DNA of 36,443 nucleotides from Candidatus Helarchaeota archaeon (GTDB taxonomy: Archaea; Asgardarchaeota; Lokiarchaeia; Helarchaeales; HEL-GB-A), in assembly GCA_013375405.1 (NCBI GenBank), contig JABXJU010000013.1, forward strand, positions 1 through 36,443, given 5' to 3'. The notes beneath the pieces were generated by a model. It was not told where the DNA came from. It did not search any database and saw nothing but the letters and a program-made list of their open reading frames with translations. This document shows positions 16,884 to 25,158 of the stretch, in pieces. Position 1 is the stretch's first letter. Each line of letters opens with the position of its first letter. A program made the position numbers and the translations under genes.

Positions 16884-18164
16884 TTATTTTGCCATTGCAT
16901 CGCCCGGAACGCACTTTGTCTGTATAGAAAACTTTGTGAGGACCTGCGCCCAGGCTTCCTGCATAAAATATGCTTTCATATTGTGGGCAATTATCCGTAA
17001 CAGTTCTCCTTTTCTCTTCATATCAGGGCGTTTATAATGGAGTTTATTGCCATCTCGCATTTCCATATTTCCAAAAGGGCGCTCCACTTTTTTTCGCGTT
17101 TTGTAGTTTTTGTTAGAGAAGTTCGCCTGGGCTTTCCTTCGAAATCTTCCTTTATAAGGTTTGCCAGCATATGTTTTCGGTTTGATCGTTACAGTCACGT
17201 GGTTTTGAGTTGCATATTGATAATTATATTCCACGTCATAATCTTTGTCACCCACTACCTCCATATCGTGTAAAGATCTCCCAGATTTTTTTCGCATTTT
17301 CAATAATTTTCTTAGATCTTTTGTATTTTCATGTATTGAACTACTCATCTCTGTCACTGTATTAGTAACTAAACGTGATATGAGGTTCAGTCTATCAGTA
17401 GTGCGGCGAAACCGCTGGTGTCCAGCAATTAGGGCTTCTTCTAAGGTATCACACTGGATGCTGGTGCCATCTACCCCAAATTTATTTAATTCACTAGTTC
17501 CAAATAAATCACCATGTGACTCTGCAGTCCACTCATCTAATAAACGAAGGGCCTCTTCTAAATACGCCTCTGGAATTTTCATCATAGCCCAATGCAGTTC
17601 GGATTTACTCGGAATACCAAATTCACTCTCGGGATCGGGATTTAGTCGGCAATCAAACCGTATTTTTTTCAATTCTGCCCTTAATTGGTCAAAAGAGAGG
17701 TCTGAAAAATGCTTTGCTAAAAGGCCACTTGTTATTTTCTCTGAACGATACGTGGGAGGGCGCCCTCGTTTGGCCGGTTTCCAAGGAGGCCCTAGTTGAT
17801 TCACTAATTTTTGAGCAAGTTCAATGGCATCTTCGAACGAGTTAACCTTGGATTTTCCTCGGGCTCGGTCATAAAATGGAGCTTTTGTCCTTAAAGAGTT
17901 CCAGAGTTGCTTTTTCTCAGGACGTAACTGATTTTTCTCATCCCGAAGAATTTCCTTGACGACTTCATCCTTTATTGCCTCTCCGACCTCATTCAAGAGG
18001 TTTTCTATGAAATGAGGGCTATTTTCATCCCACTTGGGAGAAGCTTTCAAAAATCCAAGAAACCCGCGACCAGAAAATGAAAAGAGTGAAAATTTATCGA
18101 CATTACACAAGCGAATGGCATAATCCAAGGGAACTGGGTCAAATATCCAGAGATTTTCCTCCAA
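16884..18164 (-). CDS. DDE transposase
   Basis: The 426-residue transposase has an N-terminal region of about 220 residues, including the basic stretch KPAKRGRPPTY. The catalytic core follows: FGVDGTS (Asp232), VVGDKDYD (Asp306 or Asp308) and KKVERPFGNMEMR (Glu361), then KGELLRIIAHNMKAYF, matching the E-containing C-terminal block of IS4/IS5-type enzymes. The reading frame is intact, so the element may be active. The TTG start at 18164 is preceded by TATAAAAAAA 10-18 nt upstream. The stop codon directly abuts the left terminal repeat. Confidence 0.88.
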   Translation of the reverse strand: MEENLWIFDPVPLDYAIRLCNVDKFSLFSFSGRGFLGFLKASPKWDENSPHFIENLLNEVGEAIKDEVVKEILRDEKNQLRPEKKQLWNSLRTKAPFYDRARGKSKVNSFEDAIELAQKLVNQLGPPWKPAKRGRPPTYRSEKITSGLLAKHFSDLSFDQLRAELKKIRFDCRLNPDPESEFGIPSKSELHWAMMKIPEAYLEEALRLLDEWTAESHGDLFGTSELNKFGVDGTSIQCDTLEEALIAGHQRFRRTTDRLNLISRLVTNTVTEMSSSIHENTKDLRKLLKMRKKSGRSLHDMEVVGDKDYDVEYNYQYATQNHVTVTIKPKTYAGKPYKGRFRRKAQANFSNKNYKTRKKVERPFGNMEMRDGNKLHYKRPDMKRKGELLRIIAHNMKAYFMQEAWAQVLTKFSIQTKCVPGDAMAK

Positions 18165-18279
18165 ACGAAGTTTTTTTATACAGTCCAGGGAAAATGGTTG
18201 TCGAATTTATCATGTTTTACGCTAAATAATGTCGGAAGATTTAAAGGATGAAGGTAAGGTACGTTTCCTCTGGAAAGAT

Positions 18280-18294
18280 TTATTGGACAAGCTC
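18280..18294 (-). repeat. IS terminal inverted repeat, right
   Basis: TTATTGGACAAGCTC on the plus strand; its complement matches the left end at 14 of 15 positions. Confidence 0.9.
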
Positions 18295-18303
18295 TATAAA
18301 AAG
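18295..18303 (+). repeat. Target-site duplication, right copy
   Basis: TATAAAAAG, identical to 16860-16868. Confidence 0.85.
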
Positions 18304-18366
18304 AATAAACAAATAAATGAATTAAACGTTATTAATTTGGTTTCCATTTTGGAGATTGGCACTTAA
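18304..18366 (+). pseudogene. Severed C-terminal end of the surface-protein gene at 16077
   Basis: Removing the element and one TATAAAAAG copy joins the codons TAT AAA AAG to AAT AAA CAA and so on in the same frame. This gives 20 further residues ending ...VSILEIGT and a TAA at 18364-18366. The restored tail is a polar cytosolic helix after the membrane anchor. It overlaps the 3' end of the THEP1 gene on the other strand by 45 bp. Confidence 0.75.
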
Positions 18367-18879
18367 TTCTTCAAAAACTGCGTCTCTATTCTGAGATGTC
18401 AGATTAATTACCTTTAAATCCTCTCGCTGATAAATTTTTGTTATAAATGCATGAGATATCTGCCCAATGGTCCCAAGGACTTTTTGCAGATTTAATGCCT
18501 CCCAGATAACTGCTTGAAATTCTTTTGAAAATAATTCCATTTTTCCAATTTCATCAATGATGATGAGATCTGCATTTTTTTCTAGGGCTTGTTTTATTCC
18601 CCTGACTCCAATATCGTTGAGATCCTTTAAATTGACCCGATATCGTGAAATTCTTGGCCCCTCCTTTTGATCTATGTGCGATAAAATCCCTCTCTCACCA
18701 GTCATCATATCCACAATCTCAAATCCAACCCGACTCCGGCCTTCCCTTAGTTCAGGAGTACTGATTCCGCCAATTGTTTTTCCCATTTGCCTGAGCAATT
18801 CAACTAGTTTTTGGATAAGAGTACTCTTGCCGCTCTGCGGTTTTCCCCGGATTAAAATATTTAATTTACTTTTCATCAT
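18322..18879 (-). CDS. THEP1-family nucleoside-triphosphatase
   Basis: The 185-residue P-loop enzyme is of the THEP1 family (nucleoside-triphosphatase, COG1618). Walker A is GKPQSGKST (12-20), Walker B is DLIIIDEIGKMEL (Asp109-Glu110), and GGISTPELREGRSRVGFEIVD after the P-loop is characteristic of the family. Members hydrolyse NTPs slowly in vitro and their cell role is unsettled. The length is normal for the family. ATG 18879 is followed by a second ATG; GGTAG lies a few nt upstream. The 3' end now faces the insertion sequence. Confidence 0.88.
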   Translation of the reverse strand: MMKSKLNILIRGKPQSGKSTLIQKLVELLRQMGKTIGGISTPELREGRSRVGFEIVDMMTGERGILSHIDQKEGPRISRYRVNLKDLNDIGVRGIKQALEKNADLIIIDEIGKMELFSKEFQAVIWEALNLQKVLGTIGQISHAFITKIYQREDLKVINLTSQNRDAVFEELSANLQNGNQINNV

Positions 18880-18974
18880 AAATCTACCATTATGAGGAAC
18901 CGGTAGGAACTATAGAAAGTCTTTTTATTAATTTCTATGTATGAATATTTAAAATAAGAACAAGTGAGACTCGC

Positions 18975-19814
18975 ATGCTGGAATTTATTCTAATAGCTAT
19001 ATTCCAAGGACTGTTTGAATGGTTGCCAATTTCTTCGTCAGGTCAAACCATGATTATTGCAACTAATGCATTTGGTATTTCAGAGCCTGAAGCGTTTAGT
19101 CTCGGTATTTTTTTGCATCTAGGGACTACAATTGCTGTTTTAGTAAGATTTAGGAAAGAGTTCATAAAAATAATAAAAGCTTGCTACCCTAATCTCCCCC
19201 CTGATGTTACGCAAACAGATGTTAAAAAAAGAAATTGGATATTATTTGCCACTATTGGTACTGCCATTACTGGTTTGCCACTCTATATTTTTATTAGACA
19301 TTTAATTGCTGAAGAACCAATTACAGGAGATATAATAACACTCATCGTAGCAGGATTATTACTAATAACGGGCGTAATTTTACTTTGGACTCGTAAAAAA
19401 TACGGTGAGAATCGTATAGAAGACGTTCTAAAATCTACTTCAGATAAGCATAGCTTTTTATCAGGACTAGTTCAAGGAACATCGATATTACCAGGTATCT
19501 CACGTTCAGCTGTTACCGTTTCAGCAAATTTAATGGAAAATTATGAACAAAATAATGCATTAAAATTAAGCTTTTTAATGTCTGTTCCGGTAGCTTTTGC
19601 TGCAATTGCTGTTGATGTGGTTTTTGGCGAATATTCCGTGTTTGGCTTTTTAGATCCCCTTACAATCGTTGTTGTTACTGCAATTAGTTTCGTCGTAGGA
19701 TATCTAACTATGGAAGTTCTGCTTAGAATTGCTCAAAAAATTCAATTTGGATACTTCTGCGTTTTCTTTGCGGTCATTGCATTTGCGGTAATACTACCCT
19801 TTCTATTTCTATAG
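18975..19814 (+). CDS. uppP: Undecaprenyl-diphosphatase-like polyprenyl pyrophosphatase
   Basis: UppP/BacA removes a phosphate from C55-type polyprenyl pyrophosphate to recycle the lipid carrier. In archaea the substrate is presumably a dolichyl-type carrier used for glycosylation. The 279-residue protein has about eight membrane helices and both signature motifs: FEWLPISSSGQ (14-24, with Glu15) and LPGISRSAVT (172-181, with Arg177). The length is standard for the family. A TATA-like ATTTAAAATAA lies about 20-30 nt before ATG 18975, and the transcript may be near-leaderless. It is divergent from THEP1. Confidence 0.9.
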   Translation: MLEFILIAIFQGLFEWLPISSSGQTMIIATNAFGISEPEAFSLGIFLHLGTTIAVLVRFRKEFIKIIKACYPNLPPDVTQTDVKKRNWILFATIGTAITGLPLYIFIRHLIAEEPITGDIITLIVAGLLLITGVILLWTRKKYGENRIEDVLKSTSDKHSFLSGLVQGTSILPGISRSAVTVSANLMENYEQNNALKLSFLMSVPVAFAAIAVDVVFGEYSVFGFLDPLTIVVVTAISFVVGYLTMEVLLRIAQKIQFGYFCVFFAVIAFAVILPFLFL

Positions 19815-19824
19815 TCCTTTTCTC

Positions 19825-20049
19825 CTAACTACGATATTTCAGTTTTAACGGCATATTACAGGTAGTACATTTAGCATCAGAATCGGCTACATTCACAACA
19901 AAGCGTCGTTTACAAGTTTTACAGATTAATACTACTTTAAGATTAGACCCACAGAAAATACACGTTTCTATTTCCGTCTTATTAGATACAAAATATTTTT
20001 TACATTTCTCGCAGTATTTTTCAAAGTGTGGGAAAGCTCTGGGGTCTAT
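19825..20049 (-). CDS. Small four-CxxC zinc-ribbon protein, non-standard start codon
   Basis: The 74-residue protein has four CxxC pairs: CEKC (13-16), CIFC (30-33), CKTC (43-46) and CTTC (61-64), the pattern of two zinc ribbons. The frame is closed by a TAA upstream and holds no ATG, GTG or TTG before the first cysteines. AGGAGG (20059-20064) is followed after nine bases by ATA at 20047-20049, a normal Shine-Dalgarno distance. The only other near-cognate is ATT at 20056-20058, which touches the Shine-Dalgarno. I take ATA as the likeliest start. It is last in a minus-strand run after PolX and a 44-residue gene. Function is unknown; nucleic-acid binding is a guess. Confidence 0.55.
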   Translation of the reverse strand: MDPRAFPHFEKYCEKCKKYFVSNKTEIETCIFCGSNLKVVLICKTCKRRFVVNVADSDAKCTTCNMPLKLKYRS

Positions 20050-20089
20050 TTTATTAATCCTCCTACAGAATTATAATAAATGGTTCATT

Positions 20090-20224
20090 TTACTCTTTTT
20101 TACTTATAAAATCTGTTAAGGTCGGCTGCTTTTTAAATTGTTTGTGAGACATCCCCATCGCTTGTTTGAATTCATTTGCATCTTGTGGGGAAAATCCTCT
20201 GAAATGGTTATTAAAGGTCACCAT
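20090..20224 (-). CDS. Small protein of 44 residues, unknown function
   Basis: ATG 20224 to TAA 20090-20092, beginning MVTFNNHFRGFSPQDANEFK and ending FISKKE. AAGGA lies 6-10 nt upstream of the ATG, and the gene starts 27 nt after the PolX stop, so it is probably cotranscribed. The sequence is soluble, Lys/Gln/Phe-rich and could form two short helices. I do not recognise it. It may be a short DNA- or protein-binding peptide or a chance frame. Confidence 0.4.
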   Translation of the reverse strand: MVTFNNHFRGFSPQDANEFKQAMGMSHKQFKKQPTLTDFISKKE

Positions 20225-20251
20225 CTTAATTCCTTAAAAATAGGTTAACTC

Positions 20252-21958
20252 TTATTTAATCCGTAATTTTTTACAAAGGGCTTCAAGTGGAAGTGTATTT
20301 AGGATATCGTTCCTTTCCAACCAGCCCCGTCGAGCTACAGAAACCCCGAGGTCCATGAATCTCAGCTGTCCTGAAGAATGCGCATCAGTATCAATTGCTA
20401 ATAAAACGCCATGCTGGTTTGCTGTACGGCTATTCACATCATTTAAATCCAACCTAGACGGATATGCATTAATTTCAAGGATTTTCCCATGCTCCTTCGC
20501 TACCTCGAATATAGCTATTAGATCTATATCAGAAGGCTGACGTTTATTCAAAAGTCGTCCCGTAGGGTGCCCTAAAATGGTTAAATACTCATTGGATAGC
20601 GCATTAATTATCCTATTCGTTATCTCTTTCCTTGACATCCGCAATTTTGAATGCAATGAACATATCACTATGTCAAGTTGGTCTAAAGTATCTTCGGATA
20701 AGTCTAAACTCCCATCTAGATTAATATTCACTTCCGCTCCCGCAAAAATTCGGATTTCCTTTTCTTGCTGGTCTAGCTCACGAATGTGCGAAATTTGGTT
20801 TTGAAGAGTCGTCTCATCCAGTGCGCCCGCAATCTTTACCGATCCTACATGATCAGTAATGGCGATGTATTTATACCCTCTCTTTTTCGCGGTTTCCACC
20901 ATATCTTCAATGCTACTTTTGCCATCACTATAGTTAGAATGTATATGAAGATCTCCGCGAATATCTGTTAATTCAACCAAGTTTGGAAGAGAATTCGCTT
21001 GTGCTGCCTCGATTTCCCCCCGATCCTCGCGAAGCTCTGGTGGGATCCATACCATTCCAAACAATTTATAAATTTCATCTTCTGTTTTACCAGCAACTTT
21101 TTCATCCGTCTCCTTTAAAAAGACCCCATACTCATTCAACTTATACCCCATCTGAGCAACCATTGTCCGCAGGGGCACATTGTGCTCTTTTGAACCTGTA
21201 AAATATTGTAATGCTGCGCCATAACTCTCATCTTCTACGACCCGAAGGTCCACCTGTATATCACTTCTTACGTTTACTGTGGATTTCGTTGGGCCTTTGA
21301 CCACAACTTTCTTCACGAGATCCAGTGTAGTAAAGAACTGCATCACTTTCTCTGGTTTATCTGATGTTACTAAAATATCAATATCCCGAATGGTTTCTCT
21401 CCTCCTCCGAATTGATCCCGCCAGGCTGATTTGTTTTACTTCTTTTACTTGTTTTAATTCATTATAAATCTCATTCGCAATTGGTAAGATAACACCTAGT
21501 AAATGGCGCTTTGGTTTCTTCAAATTTGAAAGGCCTTTTAGGATTGCTTTCTCCATTTTTGGGCCGATCCCTTTAATTCGCTGAATTCGATGAGATCGCG
21601 CTGCCTTCTCTAAGTCCTTAATTGATTTAATTTTTATAGCATCGTAAATTAATTTGGCCGTCTTTGGGCCGATTCCCTCTATCTCGGTCATTTCAATTAC
21701 GATTGGTGGAATCGCTTTCTTGATTTTTTCAAAATATTCTAATTTCCCTGTCGATATAAGTTCCCCAACTTTTTCTTCAATGGCCTTACCAACACCCGGC
21801 AATTTCTGTTTCCCTAGTACATCCGCGATATTTTCACTCAAATTCTCAATCGTCCGGGCTGCTCGCCGATAGGCCAGAAATTTCCATTGAATTTCCCCTT
21901 GAATTTCTAAAATATCCGCAATTTGATATAGAATATCCGCTACTTCTTGATTCCGCAA
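20252..21958 (-). CDS. polX: Family X DNA polymerase with C-terminal PHP domain
   Basis: This 568-residue bacterial/archaeal-type PolX probably acts in gap-filling base-excision repair. The parts in order are an 8-kDa-like domain with helix-hairpin-helix LPGVGKAI (53-60), a second HhH around EGIGPKTA and KGIGPKME, and then the nucleotidyltransferase core. The core has AGSIRRRRETIRDIDILV (catalytic Asp192, Asp194) and IQVDLRVV (Asp237). The PHP domain begins DLHIHSNYSDGK (His338, His340, Asp345), followed by ITDHVG, GAEVNI, GHPTGR and DTDAHS. This set of metal ligands implies a working 3'-5' exonuclease or phosphatase. The start is TTG 21958 with GAGAAGAG just ahead. It follows the DUF2804 gene by 71 bp and may head a transcript with two small downstream genes. 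Confidence 0.92.
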   Translation of the reverse strand: MRNQEVADILYQIADILEIQGEIQWKFLAYRRAARTIENLSENIADVLGKQKLPGVGKAIEEKVGELISTGKLEYFEKIKKAIPPIVIEMTEIEGIGPKTAKLIYDAIKIKSIKDLEKAARSHRIQRIKGIGPKMEKAILKGLSNLKKPKRHLLGVILPIANEIYNELKQVKEVKQISLAGSIRRRRETIRDIDILVTSDKPEKVMQFFTTLDLVKKVVVKGPTKSTVNVRSDIQVDLRVVEDESYGAALQYFTGSKEHNVPLRTMVAQMGYKLNEYGVFLKETDEKVAGKTEDEIYKLFGMVWIPPELREDRGEIEAAQANSLPNLVELTDIRGDLHIHSNYSDGKSSIEDMVETAKKRGYKYIAITDHVGSVKIAGALDETTLQNQISHIRELDQQEKEIRIFAGAEVNINLDGSLDLSEDTLDQLDIVICSLHSKLRMSRKEITNRIINALSNEYLTILGHPTGRLLNKRQPSDIDLIAIFEVAKEHGKILEINAYPSRLDLNDVNSRTANQHGVLLAIDTDAHSSGQLRFMDLGVSVARRGWLERNDILNTLPLEALCKKLRIK

Positions 21959-22029
21959 CTCTTCTCTATCCTGTTTCTCTGTTATCTACAAAAGTGTACT
22001 AGTTTCTTATCTTTTTTAATTATAAAGGC

Positions 22030-23082
22030 TTACCAGCGGTGCCCAAATTCCTCGGCAAACCCAAATAACTTATCGATATGCAGTTTCTCACCATTGTCGA
22101 GGATAACATCCCCCGTATAGTACCCATATACATTGAATCCACCGGTCTTTAAAATTCCGAAATTCATGTTTACTCGATTGTACATCACCGGCTTTAAAAC
22201 CATCTCGAACCGTCCATCACTACTTGTAAATTTCCAAGGATCCATGATGTTTTCTGGAACATGAAACGTTACGAACTCTAGTTTATGGCCTTTCCCATCT
22301 AAAAAAAGCATATTCTTTGTGGCGATTGACTCGTCCCCAAATCCTTGAAGTCTCGCATCGAGATTGAATCCAAATGGTTTTCCTTTATACAAGCCTGATG
22401 CGCTTCCCCAATGCCACTTAACACGCCATGGGAACACACTCCTGGTCCAATCAATGCACCCATAGTGTCCCTTTTTCTCCGAGAATTCATAGACCTCATC
22501 CCCGATTGTGACGGTCCCATTCACCGGCATGCAATTCGCCTTCTGGACATACACGAAATGCCTCGGATTTTTAAAAGGGATAACATTTACCATGGTATCA
22601 TGCTTAGGATCTTTATAAAACGTGAGTTCTCCCTTAGCTCCTATCTTTTCAAACCCTGGAAATCTTGGATAATCAAACTTCAAAATGATATTATCCTCAT
22701 CTCGCACGAAAGCCATTCTATTCTGACTATTAAGGTGCCCCTTCAAAAAATATGAGTCGCCCTCATCCGCCGAGGGTGGCAGCTTCAAAGATCCCCTAGA
22801 AAGGAGCTTGAAACTCGCTCCATTATAATTCTTTTTCTTTTGGTAATCCTGAAATGATACGGTCGCCATTGCAAAATACCCGACATCGGCGATGATCAGG
22901 CTTATGCCAAACTCCGGGTTCATTACCTCGTAACAATCCCATTCCTTAATTCGGAAGGATGAAAATAATCCTTTAACTTTCTTTCTATCATACTTCAAAA
23001 GTAATTGTCGAGCCCACCCTTTCTGGATTAACTGGCCCTTCTCATCCAACAAGTCTGACGGTTCGGTTATTTCATGCTGCAT
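22030..23082 (-). CDS. DUF2804-family protein
   Basis: The 350-residue protein is recognised from its overall pattern as DUF2804, a beta-rich family of unknown role distantly like lipocalin/CrtC-type hydratases. It starts HEITEPSDLLDEKGQLIQKGWAR and has KANCMPVNGTVTIGDEVYEF, HYGCIDWTRSVFPWRVKWHWGSA and the ending LFGFAEEFGHRW, all characteristic. No signal peptide or membrane segment is present. A TATA-like GATAAATGAATTAA lies about 20-30 nt upstream of the ATG on the minus strand. Its neighbours (PolX, thermosome) do not point to a pathway. Confidence 0.75.
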   Translation of the reverse strand: MQHEITEPSDLLDEKGQLIQKGWARQLLLKYDRKKVKGLFSSFRIKEWDCYEVMNPEFGISLIIADVGYFAMATVSFQDYQKKKNYNGASFKLLSRGSLKLPPSADEGDSYFLKGHLNSQNRMAFVRDEDNIILKFDYPRFPGFEKIGAKGELTFYKDPKHDTMVNVIPFKNPRHFVYVQKANCMPVNGTVTIGDEVYEFSEKKGHYGCIDWTRSVFPWRVKWHWGSASGLYKGKPFGFNLDARLQGFGDESIATKNMLFLDGKGHKLEFVTFHVPENIMDPWKFTSSDGRFEMVLKPVMYNRVNMNFGILKTGGFNVYGYYTGDVILDNGEKLHIDKLFGFAEEFGHRW

Positions 23083-23464
23083 CTTAAACTCGCCTGCACT
23101 TTAATTCATTTATCTACTTATCTACTTATCCTCAAAACTCTTATTGAAAAAAAAAGTCACCAAACATGAGAGAAGGAGAATCAGATTAAATGTAAAAAAT
23201 GTCTTCTCCAACAAGTAAAAATTAACATAAATATGTTAAAGTCTTTTTATAGAAATGAATGCATAAACCTTTTTATAGTAATGTATGTACACTTTTCGTA
23301 CAAATTTTTTCGACAAAATTAGATCAGTGTATGTAAAATATTTTCATAGAAAATAGAAATCACTGATATTTTTATGAAGAAATCGAAATTCAAGAAAAAA
23401 TATTGTAATGAACAAACGAGAGAAAAACTATTATTGAAAAGAAAGAATTTAGGTGAATTAAAAT
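23083..23464. other. Intergenic region with DUF2804 and thermosome promoters
   Basis: These 382 AT-rich bases lie between divergent genes. TATCTACT is repeated 2.5 times in tandem at 23111-23130 near the minus-strand start. On the plus side, CTTTTTATAGAAATG (23243-23257) and CTTTTTATAGTAATG (23269-23283) are near-identical TATA-containing segments 26 bp apart. A dyad TGTAC...GTACA (23286-23302) follows at once. A Shine-Dalgarno AGGTGA (23451-23456) precedes the thermosome ATG by 8 nt. The stretch 23303-23450 would be a leader of up to about 160 nt in which I see no convincing gene. Confidence 0.5.
23243..23302 (+). promoter_or_regulatory. Double TATA promoter with downstream dyad, thermosome operon
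   Basis: Two copies of CTTTTTATAG(A/T)AATG with 26-bp period are followed by TGTAC-7 nt-GTACA. Initiation 26 nt after each TATA would fall near the second copy and near the dyad, so a dimer bound at the dyad could block or tune the second start. Heat-shock control is expected for this operon, but no known operator is recognised. Confidence 0.5.
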
Positions 23465-25144
23465 ATGGCACAATTAAGTGGAACGCCAATCTTAATTTTG
23501 AAAGAAGGAACGGAGCGGTCTCGTGGTAAAGACGCTCAGAAGAACAACATTGCGGCATCGAAAATCATCGCAGAGGCGGTAAGAACAACCCTTGGTCCGC
23601 GCGGGATGGATAAGATGCTGGTAGATAGTCTTGGTGATGTCACGATTACGAATGATGGTGCAACCATACTAGATGAAATCGAAGTCCAACATCCAGCAGC
23701 CAAGATGATGGTGGAAATTGCGAAAACCCAGGATCAAGAAGTGGGTGATGGAACAACATCAGCAGTAGTCCTTGCTGGGGAATTGCTTAAAAAATCTGAA
23801 GAACTTTTGGAATCAAGGATTCATCCAACAACCATCGCCGCTGGTTATAAAAAGGCAGCTGAAAAAGCACGGGATATCCTTAATGCAATCGCGACTGAGG
23901 TTGATATCAATAGCGATGCGGTTAATAAAGCCGTTATTACCAGTCTTAACAGCAAGGCTATCCGCGGCTATAAGGAAAAATTTGCCGAGATTGCGGTTCG
24001 TGCTACACATGCGGTTAAAGAAAAACGGGGCGATAAATGGGTGGTGGATATCGATCACATCCAAATTCAGAAGAAACGGGGCAAAAGCCTGGCGGAAACT
24101 GAAATGATCGATGGTATTGTGATCGATAAAGAGATCGTCCATACGGACATGCCGAAATCCATCCAAAACGCTAAAATTGCCTTGATCAATGTTGCCTTAG
24201 AAATTAAGAAAACTGAGTTCGATTCGGAAATTCGAATTACCGATCCGACGCAAATCCAAGCATTCCTTGACGAAGAAGATAAAATCTTGAAAGGTTATGT
24301 CGATAAGCTTAAAGATGTCGGCGCAACCATGATTTTCTGTCAAAAAGGTATTGATGATTCTGCTCAGGCGATTCTGGCTACGGTTGGTATCGGTGCTGTT
24401 CGTCGCGTGAAAAAATCTGACATGGAAAAGCTTCAACGCGCCTCTGGGGCGAATATAGTAATGAATCTAGAAGACCTCACGGACGATGATCTCGGCACTG
24501 CTGAATCAGTTGAGGAACGAAAAATTGGAGACGATAAAATGGTTTTTGTAACTGGCGCTAAGGATTTGAAAGCGGTGAGTGTAGTCATCCGAGGTGGAGT
24601 TGAACACGTCGTGGATGAAGCAGATCGCGGATTGCATGATGCACTCTGCGTTGCCAAAGATATAATCGTGGAAAATAAAATCGTTGGTGGCGGAGGCGCA
24701 TCGGAAGTTGAAGTAGCAAAACAATTAAGAGTCTATGCCGCGAAAGTAGGCGGACGAGAGCAGCTAGCAGTGGAAGCTTTTGCAGAAGCCATGGAGGTAA
24801 TCCCGAAAACCTTGAGCGAGAATGCAGGGCATGATCCCATTGATATCCTAGTAAAACTTCGCGCGAAGCATGAATCTGATGGAAAAGATGTCGGGATTGA
24901 CGTGTTTGATGGTGAACTCAAGGATATGATTGCAACAGGAATCACGGAACCTCTTGTAGTGAAGCTACAGGCAGTGAAGTCTGCAGCTGAATCAGCAAGC
25001 ATGATCTTGAGAATAGATGACGTAATAGCAGCTAAAGCATCCGCGGGTCCCCCTATGCCTCCGGGCGGAATGCCTCCAGGAATGGGTGGCATGGGTGGCA
25101 TGGGCGGCATGGGTGGCATGGGCGGATACCCAGGAATGATGTAA
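23465..25144 (+). CDS. thsA: Thermosome subunit (group II chaperonin) with GGM tail
   Basis: The 559-residue subunit belongs to the archaeal double-ring, CCT-like chaperonin, which folds proteins in a closed chamber using ATP. Visible are [18 protein letters not shown] (nucleotide site), [27 protein letters not shown] with the catalytic Asp, and C-terminal [13 protein letters not shown] with further ATP contacts. The C-terminus ends in PPGMGG followed by repeated GGM and GYPGMM, a flexible tail reaching into the chamber. AGGTGA 8 nt upstream fixes ATG 23465. It forms an operon with the second subunit 14 nt downstream. The A/B labels are arbitrary here. Confidence 0.95.
   Translation: MAQLSGTPILILKEGTERSRGKDAQKNNIAASKIIAEAVRTTLGPRGMDKMLVDSLGDVTITNDGATILDEIEVQHPAAKMMVEIAKTQDQEVGDGTTSAVVLAGELLKKSEELLESRIHPTTIAAGYKKAAEKARDILNAIATEVDINSDAVNKAVITSLNSKAIRGYKEKFAEIAVRATHAVKEKRGDKWVVDIDHIQIQKKRGKSLAETEMIDGIVIDKEIVHTDMPKSIQNAKIALINVALEIKKTEFDSEIRITDPTQIQAFLDEEDKILKGYVDKLKDVGATMIFCQKGIDDSAQAILATVGIGAVRRVKKSDMEKLQRASGANIVMNLEDLTDDDLGTAESVEERKIGDDKMVFVTGAKDLKAVSVVIRGGVEHVVDEADRGLHDALCVAKDIIVENKIVGGGGASEVEVAKQLRVYAAKVGGREQLAVEAFAEAMEVIPKTLSENAGHDPIDILVKLRAKHESDGKDVGIDVFDGELKDMIATGITEPLVVKLQAVKSAAESASMILRIDDVIAAKASAGPPMPPGGMPPGMGGMGGMGGMGGMGGYPGMM
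25082..25126 (+). repeat. 9-bp tandem repeat encoding the GGM tail
   Basis: Five units of ATGGG(T/C)GG(C/A), each coding Met-Gly-Gly. The unit count can change by slippage, altering tail length without breaking the frame. Confidence 0.8.
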
Positions 25145-25158
25145 GGAGGTAATGAAAT

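Larger units (their letters stand above)
16869..18294 (-). mobile_element. Complete insertion sequence, 1426 bp, DDE type
   Basis: The ends are inverted repeats of 15 bp with one mismatch: GAACTTGTCCAATAA at 16869-16883, and at 18280-18294 a sequence whose complement is GAGCTTGTCCAATAA. Both ends are flanked by the 9-bp duplication TATAAAAAG. One transposase gene on the minus strand fills nearly all of the element. The perfect duplication and intact gene indicate a fairly recent insertion. A 9-bp duplication fits several IS4/IS5-type groups; I do not assign a family. It splits a host gene whose severed tail resumes right after the second duplication. Confidence 0.92.

Noticed and set aside
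18229..18366. A 45-codon plus-strand frame starting ATG 18229 beside THEP1
   Set aside because: Its first half lies inside the insertion sequence and its second half is the severed tail of the surface-protein gene, so it is a junction product and not a gene of its own.
23175..23209. Weak dyad GGAGAA...TTCTCC in the DUF2804-thermosome gap
   Set aside because: Only six pairs with a 23-nt loop; not better than expected by chance in a gap this size.
23374..23529. 51-codon frame in the thermosome leader, overlapping the thsA start in another frame
   Set aside because: It is Lys-rich with no family resemblance, has no Shine-Dalgarno and its second half is an out-of-frame reading of a strongly conserved gene.
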